Below, piece after piece: positions 1 to 5,775 of a stretch of 11,479 nt of DNA. The position numbers were made by a program, and so were the translations under genes. The first letter of the stretch is position 1. Each line of letters begins with the position of its first letter. A model generated the notes under the pieces. It had not been told where the DNA came from, searched no databases, and saw only the letters and a list, made by a program, of their open reading frames with translations. The DNA is taken from assembly GCA_964614605.1 (NCBI GenBank), contig CAZTLU010000044.1, positions 1-11,479 of the forward strand. Direction: 5' to 3'. Source of the DNA: Fimenecus sp964614605 (lineage in GTDB: Bacteria > Bacillota > Clostridia > Oscillospirales > Acutalibacteraceae).

Positions 1-86
1 CCGGCACAAAATTTGAGGATTTACCCGAGGATTTTGAATGTCCTATTTGTCATGTAGGTAAGGACTCATTTGCTTCGGAAGAATAA
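1..86 (+). CDS. Rubredoxin, C-terminal fragment (5' end outside window)
   Basis: The last 27 codons of a rubredoxin or rubredoxin domain; the reading frame enters at base 3. The visible residues include GTKFEDLPEDFECPIC, which matches the second iron-binding half of rubredoxins (PGT-x-FEDLP-x-x-W-x-CP-x-C-G). The two cysteines of the C-terminal CPxC knuckle are present (CPIC, codons 39-50) and would bind the single iron together with a CxxC pair that lies upstream of the window. Two departures from the usual sequence are visible: the Trp before the knuckle is Phe-Glu here, and the Gly after the second Cys is His. Rubredoxins carry electrons in the cytoplasm of anaerobes, often to oxygen- or peroxide-reducing enzymes. 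It cannot be seen whether this is a free rubredoxin or the tail of a larger protein such as a flavin reductase-rubredoxin fusion. Confidence 0.85.
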   Translation, partial: GTKFEDLPEDFECPICHVGKDSFASEE

Positions 87-100
87 ATAAATCGTTGTAG

Positions 101-130
101 GCGGGGGCTTTGCTCCCGCTGTATTTTTAT
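101..130 (+). terminator. Rho-independent terminator after the rubredoxin gene
   Basis: An 8-bp stem (GCGGGGGC at 101-108 with GCTCCCGC at 112-119, one G-U wobble) with a 3-nt loop, followed by a T-rich tract up to about 137. It starts 14 nt after the rubredoxin stop codon, so it ends that transcript and separates it from the sugar operon. Confidence 0.85.
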
Positions 131-148
131 ATTTTTACTATATTTTAA

Positions 149-177
149 TTGTTTTTCATTCCGAACTGTGCTATACT
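149..177 (+). promoter_or_regulatory. Predicted sigma-A promoter of the glucosidase-transporter operon
   Basis: TTGTTT (149-154), a 17-nt spacer, then TATACT (172-177) preceded by TGC, which makes an extended -10 (TGnTATACT). A perfect TATAAT at 187-192 is a rival -10 but has no good -35 at the right distance. The -10 region is covered by a short inverted repeat, TATAC (172-176) and GTATA (184-188), which could be an operator for a sugar-responsive repressor; this is inference and the arms are short and A+T-rich. No clear CcpA cre site was recognised. Confidence 0.6.
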
Positions 178-218
178 TATTTTGTATATAATCTTAATAA
201 CAAATAGGGGTGTTATTT

Positions 219-1892
219 ATGAACAAAAAATGGTATAAGGAAATGGCGGTTTATCAAATTTGGCCGCGTAGCTTTAAGGATTCAAACGGCGACGGTATCG
301 GTGACCTTGAGGGCATTTACTCAAAGCTTGATTATGTTAAATCAATCGGTGTAGACGCTATTTGGTTCTCACCTTTGTATCCATCTCCCAATGCTGACTA
401 TGGTTATGATATTGCCGATTATATGGACATTAATCCCGAATACGGCGATATGGAAACCTTTAAAAAGGTGCTTGACGGTGCTCACGAAAGAGGACTCAAA
501 GTATTTATGGATTTGGTTGTAAACCATACTTCAACAGAGCACAAGTGGTTCAAAGAAGCTTGCAAGAGCGTTGATAATCCTTATCACGATTATTACATCT
601 GGCGCAAGGGTAAAGGTAAAAACGGCAAAAAACCTCCTAACAACTGGCTCTCAACCTTTGAGGGTGGCGCGTGGGAATATGTGCCTGAAGTTGACGAATA
701 TTATCTTCATGTATTCACAAAGGGTCAGCCTGATTTGAATATGGATAACCCCAAGGTTCGTGAGGAAGTTAAGAATATTTTACGCTTCTGGCTTGAAATG
801 GGCGTTGACGGCTTCCGCGAAGATGTTATTACATATATTTCAAAGAAAGAGGGACTTCCCAATGCTATTCCGATTCCTGTTGCAGCAGGTATGGAGCATT
901 ATAACTGCGGTCCTCATCTTTATGAATATCTTAAAGAATTCCACGACGAGGTTCTTTCAAAATATGACTGCTTCACAGTTGGTGAAGGTCCATTGATTAC
1001 TCCTGAAAAGGTTCTTCGTTTTGTTACAGAGGACGACACACAGGTGCTTAAAACAATGTTCAGCTTTGACCATTTGGAAGCTGACTGCTTTATGACTGAC
1101 TGGATTAAAACTCCATTCAATCTTAAAAAGATGAAGAAATGCTATCAGAAGTGGTATGATGCTATGAACGGTAAGGGTTGGCACACACTTTATCTTGAAA
1201 ACCACGACCACCCAAGAATTATCGACCGTTACGGCAGTCTTAAATACAGAGTTGAAAGCGGAAAAATGCTTGCAACTATGTGCTATCTCCAAAAGGGTAC
1301 TCCTTTCATTTATCAGGGTCAGGAAATCGGTATGACAAATATTGAGCTGAACTCAATTGATGAGTTTAAGGATATGATTACCTTTAACAACCAGATTATG
1401 TTCAATAAGCTTGGTATTAAGGGCGACCGCTTTGTAAAGCTTGCTAATAACGGTTCTCGTGAAAACTCAAGAACTCCTGTTCAATGGGATGATAGCGAAT
1501 ATGCAGGCTTCTCAACTGTTGAGCCTTGGTTCAACCTCAATGAAAATTACAAGGAAATTAATGTAGCACAGGCAGAGGCAGACGAGAATTCAATCCTCAA
1601 TTACTACCGTAAGCTTCTCAAATTCCGTAAAGAGCACGATGTTGCAATCTATGGTGATTTCAAACAGTATTATGAAAACAGCGACAAGCTCTTTGTTTAT
1701 GAGAGAAGTCTTGACGGCGAAAGAGTTTTAGTTGTTTGCTCATTCACAGAAAAATGTGTTCAGTTTAAGGCTCCTGAGGGCTTTAACCTTGCAGACGGCG
1801 AGCTTGTGCTCAATAACTACCGTCTCAACCCCGTAACAGATAACTCATTCGTAACAAGACCTTATGAGGCTCGTGTTTACTATTTTAAATGA
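219..1892 (+). CDS. GH13 oligo-1,6-glucosidase / alpha-glucosidase (family GH13_31 type)
   Basis: A 557-aa cytoplasmic glycoside hydrolase that removes glucose from the non-reducing end of short alpha-glucosides; no signal peptide is present. The (beta/alpha)8 barrel motifs are all visible: region I DLVVNHTS (98-105), QPDLN (170-174), region II GFREDVI with the nucleophile Asp202, region III VGEGP with acid/base Glu256, and region IV ENHD with Asp330. Val follows the nucleophile (Val203); in this subfamily Val there goes with alpha-1,6 preference and Thr/Ala with alpha-1,4, so isomaltose/panose-type substrates are favoured. Length is normal for MalL/oligo-1,6-glucosidases. ATG 219 was chosen because AGGGG ends 8 nt before it; an in-frame GTG at 210 lies inside that ribosome binding site. 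The transporter gene starts 10 nt after the stop. Trehalose-6-phosphate hydrolase is a related alternative but no PTS gene is nearby. Confidence 0.9.
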   Translation: MNKKWYKEMAVYQIWPRSFKDSNGDGIGDLEGIYSKLDYVKSIGVDAIWFSPLYPSPNADYGYDIADYMDINPEYGDMETFKKVLDGAHERGLKVFMDLVVNHTSTEHKWFKEACKSVDNPYHDYYIWRKGKGKNGKKPPNNWLSTFEGGAWEYVPEVDEYYLHVFTKGQPDLNMDNPKVREEVKNILRFWLEMGVDGFREDVITYISKKEGLPNAIPIPVAAGMEHYNCGPHLYEYLKEFHDEVLSKYDCFTVGEGPLITPEKVLRFVTEDDTQVLKTMFSFDHLEADCFMTDWIKTPFNLKKMKKCYQKWYDAMNGKGWHTLYLENHDHPRIIDRYGSLKYRVESGKMLATMCYLQKGTPFIYQGQEIGMTNIELNSIDEFKDMITFNNQIMFNKLGIKGDRFVKLANNGSRENSRTPVQWDDSEYAGFSTVEPWFNLNENYKEINVAQAEADENSILNYYRKLLKFRKEHDVAIYGDFKQYYENSDKLFVYERSLDGERVLVVCSFTEKCVQFKAPEGFNLADGELVLNNYRLNPVTDNSFVTRPYEARVYYFK

Positions 1893-1902
1893 GGTGTAAA
1901 AA

Positions 1903-3300
1903 ATGAGTAATAATAACGGAAAACTTTCTAAACGTCTTTGGGCAGGAATGCTTATGTGCTCATTTATGGGTGGTCTTGCCTGGAACGTTGAAAATATGTA
2001 TTTCAACACATTTTTAAATGACTGTGTTTATGACGCCGGTGCATTTGGCTCTAAAATGGTTCTCACAGATGCTGTAAACATTATGGTTACATTGTCTGCA
2101 ATTACTGCGGTTGTTACCACATTTATTATGGGTACACTCAGTGAAAAGATGAAAAACCGTAAATTGTTTATTTCAGTTGGCTATATCGCTTGGGGTATTG
2201 TAACAGCTCTTTTCGGATTTATTACAAAAGAAAATGTTGCAGCTGTTTTTGGACTTTCTGATAACGCAAAAATTGTTGCTGCAACTGCGTGGATAGTTAT
2301 CATAATGGATATGATAATGACATTTATGGGTTCAACAAGTAATGACTCTGCATTTCAGGCATGGGTAACTGACGTTACAACACCTGAAACTACTTCAAAG
2401 GTTGAAACGGCATTTACATTCATAGGATTTATTGCTATGGCTGTGATTATGGTTGTTGGCTCAATGGCACAGGGCGGCAAAATTTCTTATGCAGCATTCT
2501 TTATAGGTCTTGGTGTAGTTGTTACACTTGCCGGTATAGTTGCATTATTCCTGGTTGAAAATCCAAAGAAACTTGAAGACGCTAAAAAAGATAAAAATGC
2601 TCCAAAAACAAGTTATTTGGCTGACCTTTTCTACGGGTTCCGTCCAAGTGTTGTTAAAGAAAACAGCAATCTTTACTTAATTCTTGCATCAGGTTGTACA
2701 TTCAACTCTGCATTTCAGGTTTTCTTCCCATATCTTTTCATCTATCTCGGCTCAGTTATTGTTCCTGCAAATGAAGAGATGCTGAAAAACATTCCAATCA
2801 GCCTTATTGTTGTAGCAGTTCTTTCAATCGCAGTAACTGTGGCAGGCGTTGTAGTTCTTATGAAGGTTTATCCAAAAAGCAAGTCAGCAGCCTTTATTCC
2901 AAGTGTTCTTTTCCTCATTATTGGTCTTTTCACTGTATTCTTTGCAAAAACAAATCTTTACGGTATGATTATCGGTGTTGCCCTTGTGCTCATCGGTTAT
3001 ATCGTAATTATGATTCAGTTCGCTGCAACTGTCCGTGATAACATTCCACAGGATAAGGTTGGTCTTTTTCAGGGTGTAAGAATGATTTTCCTTGTTATGA
3101 TTCCAATGATTGTTGGTCCGACTCTCGGCAATATCGCAACAAAGAACTCAAATGTTACATACATTGAAAACGGTGCTGAAAAAATTCTTCCGACAGAGGC
3201 TATGTTCCTTTACGCAGCAATCGTTGCCATACTCATCTTCATCCCAATGCTTGCATTCTTGAAAAAAGATAAGGAAAGAGCATTGGAAGAGAAGAATTAA
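1903..3300 (+). CDS. MFS sugar transporter, likely oligosaccharide:cation symporter
   Basis: A 465-aa polytopic membrane protein with about 11-12 hydrophobic segments (for example around residues 13-37, 56-78, 89-108, 126-143, 168-188, 196-218, 258-285, 298-320, 330-348, 352-373, 391-410 and 433-453). The loop after the second segment, GTLSEKMKNRK (77-87), resembles the major facilitator signature G-x-x-x-D/E-R/K-x-G-R-R/K. A charged cytoplasmic loop at about 219-238 divides the two halves. The family is seen directly; the substrate is inferred from the partner gene: the start codon is 10 nt after the glucosidase stop, with its ribosome binding site (GAGGTG) overlapping that stop, so the two are co-transcribed and probably coupled. 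It most likely imports alpha-glucosides such as isomaltose for intracellular cleavage, by proton or sodium symport. A GPH-type (MelB-like) assignment is possible but not certain. Confidence 0.82.
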   Translation: MSNNNGKLSKRLWAGMLMCSFMGGLAWNVENMYFNTFLNDCVYDAGAFGSKMVLTDAVNIMVTLSAITAVVTTFIMGTLSEKMKNRKLFISVGYIAWGIVTALFGFITKENVAAVFGLSDNAKIVAATAWIVIIMDMIMTFMGSTSNDSAFQAWVTDVTTPETTSKVETAFTFIGFIAMAVIMVVGSMAQGGKISYAAFFIGLGVVVTLAGIVALFLVENPKKLEDAKKDKNAPKTSYLADLFYGFRPSVVKENSNLYLILASGCTFNSAFQVFFPYLFIYLGSVIVPANEEMLKNIPISLIVVAVLSIAVTVAGVVVLMKVYPKSKSAAFIPSVLFLIIGLFTVFFAKTNLYGMIIGVALVLIGYIVIMIQFAATVRDNIPQDKVGLFQGVRMIFLVMIPMIVGPTLGNIATKNSNVTYIENGAEKILPTEAMFLYAAIVAILIFIPMLAFLKKDKERALEEKN

Positions 3301-3316
3301 GAAAATATAAAAAATT

Positions 3317-3350
3317 AAACGGATAGTTCACTATGAACTGTCCGTTTTTT
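3317..3350 (+). terminator. Rho-independent terminator of the sugar operon
   Basis: A 12-bp stem (AACGGATAGTTC at 3318-3329 with GAACTGTCCGTT at 3335-3346, one T-G wobble), 5-nt loop, and a run of six T (3345-3350). It begins 17 nt after the transporter stop. Confidence 0.93.
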
Positions 3351-3372
3351 ACACAAATTACAAAGAAAATCC

Positions 3373-3401
3373 TTGCTATTGTTCCAACTTTGGAATATAA
3401 T
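3373..3401 (+). promoter_or_regulatory. Predicted sigma-A promoter of the methyltransferase cassette
   Basis: TTGCTA (3373-3378), a 17-nt spacer, and a perfect TATAAT (3396-3401). Transcription would start near 3408 and give a leader of about 20 nt before the start codon at 3429. It lies just downstream of the sugar operon terminator, so the cassette is an independent transcription unit. Confidence 0.75.
3382..3395. promoter_or_regulatory. Perfect 6-2-6 inverted repeat in the promoter spacer, candidate operator
   Basis: TTCCAA-CT-TTGGAA occupies the spacer between the -35 and -10 boxes and abuts the -10. A protein bound here would sit directly on the RNA polymerase footprint. The first gene of the cassette encodes a methyltransferase with an N-terminal helix-turn-helix, so self-regulation through this site is the simplest hypothesis. 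The palindrome is seen directly; its function is inference. Confidence 0.5.
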
Positions 3402-3428
3402 GAATTTAGTGTTAATGGAGGTGTCTCT

Positions 3429-4493
3429 ATGATAGGTTATATGACTGCAAGTGCAGCTGCAGAAAAATGGAATATTTCTCACAGACGAGTTATTACATTG
3501 TGTCAGGAAAACAGAATTCCGGATGTAACAATGTTAGGAAATATGTGGGTTATACCAAGTGATGCAATTAAACCCGTTGACGGAAGAACGCTTCGATATG
3601 AAAAGAAAAATCCCGCGAAACCTTTTATCAAATGGGCGGGAGGAAAAGGTCAGATCCTCCCCACGATAAGAAAATTCTATCCACAAGGATTGGGAACAAG
3701 TATCAAGATATATTGTGAGCCGATGGTTGGCGCAGGTGCGGTATTGTTTGATATTCTCAATACTTATGAAATGGATGAAGTGTATATTTGCGACACGAAT
3801 ATTCAGTTAATAAATGTTTACAAGGTTATTCAAAATAATGTGGAGCAACTAATTGATTTATTACTAGAGCTTGAAAAGGAACACCTAAACAAAACTGACG
3901 AAGAAAGAAAAGAATTTTATTATCAACAAAGAGATAGGTTTAATCTCGAAATTCAAAAATCAACCGACAATAATTCTTTAATTAGAGCAGGACTTTTTAT
4001 ATATCTCAATAAAACTTGCTTCAACGGATTATATCGGGTGAACAAAAAAGGTTTATTCAATGTCCCTATGGGGTCATATAAAAATCCCCAAATATGTGAT
4101 GAAGATAATCTTAAAAGAGCTTCAAAACTCTTGCAAAAAGTAACAATTTTAGAGGGTGATTATTCAACTATTAAAGATATAGTTGATGAAAATACATTCT
4201 TGTATTTTGACCCGCCATATAGACCGTTGACCAGAACGGCAGAATTCACTTCGTATAATGCAATAGATTTTAATGATGCAGAGCAAATTAGATTAAGCGA
4301 ATTTATTAAATCAATCAGTTATGCAAAAGTGATGACTAGTAACTCCGACCCGAAGAATGTTGACGAGAATGATAACTTCTTCGATGATTTGTATTTTGGA
4401 TTGAGCATAAATAGAGTTTTTGCAAATAGAGCAATTAACAGTAACGGTAGTGGTCGCGGAAAAATCAGCGAGCTTTTGATTTGTAATTATTAA
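3429..4493 (+). CDS. Dam-type DNA adenine-N6 methyltransferase with N-terminal helix-turn-helix
   Basis: A 354-aa protein that would methylate adenine in a short DNA site using S-adenosylmethionine. Residues 4-50 form an excisionase/MerR-like winged helix-turn-helix (TASAAAEKWNISHRRV, then IPSDAIKPVDGR). The D12-class methylase follows: motif X PFIKWAGGKGQ (65-75), motif I CEPMVGAGAVLFDI (96-109), a target-recognition block NKTCFNGLYRVNKKG continuing as FNVPMG (194-215), and catalytic motif IV DPPY (261-264). The NG-x-x-R-x-N-x-x-G-x-FNVP-x-G block is typical of Dam/DpnM-like enzymes that recognise GATC, so GATC is the likely target. ATG 3429 was chosen because GGAGGTG (3417-3423) precedes it by 5 nt; an earlier in-frame ATG at 3333 lies inside the upstream terminator. 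The gene is A+T-rich (13 of 60 bases are G/C at 3901-3960) and rich in TTA Leu and AGA Arg codons, unlike its neighbours, which suggests horizontal transfer. Confidence 0.9.
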   Translation: MIGYMTASAAAEKWNISHRRVITLCQENRIPDVTMLGNMWVIPSDAIKPVDGRTLRYEKKNPAKPFIKWAGGKGQILPTIRKFYPQGLGTSIKIYCEPMVGAGAVLFDILNTYEMDEVYICDTNIQLINVYKVIQNNVEQLIDLLLELEKEHLNKTDEERKEFYYQQRDRFNLEIQKSTDNNSLIRAGLFIYLNKTCFNGLYRVNKKGLFNVPMGSYKNPQICDEDNLKRASKLLQKVTILEGDYSTIKDIVDENTFLYFDPPYRPLTRTAEFTSYNAIDFNDAEQIRLSEFIKSISYAKVMTSNSDPKNVDENDNFFDDLYFGLSINRVFANRAINSNGSGRGKISELLICNY

Positions 4494-4516
4494 AATAGCA
4501 GATAAGAGGAGAAAAT

Positions 4517-5053
4517 ATGGATAACAAAATATTTAAGTACAATGTAAATCTGGTTCCGTTGAGTATAGAAAATCAAGAACAAGATGCTTTTAGAGATGAA
4601 TTATACAACATACCATATTTGCTATATGAAGTAGAAAATCTATCTAATGGGGAAATAATTGCTATAAATAAACCGGGCGGCAAAAGAAACTTCGGTAGGT
4701 TATCAAGAGACGACTTTATGGTTTTCATATTTAATCCGTACGAGCAAAGTTTATGGTTAATAAGTCATAGTGAAATCAGTGACGATATAGCAGAGAAATA
4801 TGATTTTGACAGGATTTCGGCAGTTAATATTGTTAAAGGCTTATACCGAGTTTGTTGTGGAGCAGAGCCTAATGCTGTAATTGCTGATTTACAGCTTGAG
4901 GATACGGTGGGTATTCCCGTAGAAACCATTTTGAAAGTTTATAAATGGATTTGGGGACAAGAAGACTGTAATTATCCAACTAAAGCAGGTAGATGGCTTT
5001 CTATGAATGCATTGTTGGAACGCTTTAATTTGTTTCCGGAAGATTTACAATAA
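4517..5053 (+). CDS. Unrecognised 178-aa protein paired with the methyltransferase
   Basis: I do not recognise the family. The gene follows the methyltransferase by 23 nt, has its own ribosome binding site (AGAGGAG 4505-4511, 5 nt before the ATG) and ends at the shared terminator, so it is co-transcribed with it. The protein is soluble, without signal peptide or membrane segment, and of mixed alpha/beta character. Its middle (residues 33-85) looks like alternating strands: YLLYEVEN, EIIAINKPGGK, RDDFMVFIFN, then LWLISHSEI. The C-terminal half (about 99-170) looks helical and is rich in aromatic residues (KVYKWIWGQEDCNYP, then GRWLSMNALLERF). In a methyltransferase operon this is where a restriction enzyme normally sits, and a strand-rich core with scattered Asp, Glu and Lys would suit a nuclease. 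However, no clean PD-(D/E)xK, HNH, GIY-YIG or PLD motif is visible, so nuclease function is inference from position. Base composition matches the methyltransferase gene, not the host. Confidence 0.85.
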   Translation: MDNKIFKYNVNLVPLSIENQEQDAFRDELYNIPYLLYEVENLSNGEIIAINKPGGKRNFGRLSRDDFMVFIFNPYEQSLWLISHSEISDDIAEKYDFDRISAVNIVKGLYRVCCGAEPNAVIADLQLEDTVGIPVETILKVYKWIWGQEDCNYPTKAGRWLSMNALLERFNLFPEDLQ

Positions 5054-5071
5054 TGAAAGATATATTATTTA

Positions 5072-5109
5072 AACAACCGACAGTCATTCTGAACTGTCGG
5101 TTGTTATTA
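5072..5109. terminator. Bidirectional terminator between the cassette and ung
   Basis: A perfect 13-bp stem (AACAACCGACAGT at 5072-5084 with ACTGTCGGTTGTT at 5093-5105) and an 8-nt loop. T-rich tracts follow on both strands (TTGTTATTATC rightward; TTTAAATAATATA leftward). It ends the cassette 18 nt after its last stop codon and also the leftward murC-ung transcript, whose stop codon is at 5107-5109. Confidence 0.85.
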
Positions 5110-5775
5110 TCTTATCTGCCAATCTATTTCTTTCATTCCGTTTTGTTTTAAGAATTCGTTGGCTTTTTTGAAGTGATTATTACCGAAAAATCCGTTATAG
5201 GCGGAGAGTGGGCTTGGGTGAGCCGAGCAGAGCACCAAATGTGCAGGATTTGTAATAAGCTTGGTTTTTGCCCTTGCGTTTGCACCCCAAAGCAAGAATA
5301 CCATCGGTTCGGGTCGTTGATTTAAAAGGCTGATTATATCGTCCGTAAAAATTTCCCAACCCATTCCCTTGTGGCTGTTGGGCTGGCTTTCACGAACTGT
5401 CAGTACCGTGTTGAGCATTAACACCCCTTGCTCTGCCCAATATGTAAGCTCACCGTGGTTTGGGATTGGATATCCGTACTCCGCGTGAATTTCTTTGTAC
5501 ATATTCTGTAATGAGGGCGGGGGATTAACACCTTTTTTCACAGAAAAGCAAAGCCCGTGCGCCTGATTAGGCTGATGATAAGGGTCCTGACCTAAAATCA
5601 CAACCTTGACATTCTGATAATCCGTGTATTTCAACGCATTAAAAATGTCGTTCATATTTGGATATACCGTCTGTGTTTTGTATTCATTTGCAAGAAATTT
5701 TCTCAAATTGAGATAATACGGCTTTTCAAATTCGTCTTTTAAAAGAATATCCCAACTGTTGTTAAACTGTACCAT
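5107..5775 (-). CDS. ung: Uracil-DNA glycosylase, family 1
   Basis: A 222-aa cytoplasmic base-excision repair enzyme that removes uracil from DNA. The family-1 signatures are intact: GQDPYHQP (62-69) with the water-activating Asp64, the uracil-contacting Phe in GLCFS (74-78), the strand segment MVFLLWG (158-164), and the minor-groove loop HPSPLSAYNGFFG (186-198) with His186. Length is typical of bacterial Ung. It starts 14 nt inside the 3' end of murC, so the two are translated from one transcript; its ribosome binding site must lie inside the murC coding sequence. It carries normal host-like composition, so the cassette to its left has not damaged it. Confidence 0.97.
   Translation of the reverse strand: MVQFNNSWDILLKDEFEKPYYLNLRKFLANEYKTQTVYPNMNDIFNALKYTDYQNVKVVILGQDPYHQPNQAHGLCFSVKKGVNPPPSLQNMYKEIHAEYGYPIPNHGELTYWAEQGVLMLNTVLTVRESQPNSHKGMGWEIFTDDIISLLNQRPEPMVFLLWGANARAKTKLITNPAHLVLCSAHPSPLSAYNGFFGNNHFKKANEFLKQNGMKEIDWQIR

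Noticed and set aside
210..218. GTG start for the glucosidase
   Set aside because: It is part of the ribosome binding region for ATG 219 and would add three residues without any support.
957..1292. Open frames opposite and overlapping the glucosidase gene
   Set aside because: They lie wholly within a conserved GH13 gene and have no recognisable protein features.
3333..3428. In-frame N-terminal extension of the methyltransferase from ATG 3333
   Set aside because: That ATG lies in the loop of the upstream terminator and ahead of the cassette promoter, with no ribosome binding site; ATG 3429 has GGAGGTG 5 nt upstream and begins the HTH domain.
4517..5053. PD-(D/E)xK nuclease assignment for the 178-aa protein
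   Set aside because: Charged residues are scattered through the predicted strands, but no (D/E)xK triad is clear by eye, so nuclease function is kept as a hypothesis only.
3335..5109. GAACTGTC-containing direct repeats flanking the cassette as attachment sites
   Set aside because: Both copies are the 3' arms of separate terminator hairpins and differ at several positions; terminator function explains them better than site-specific recombination.
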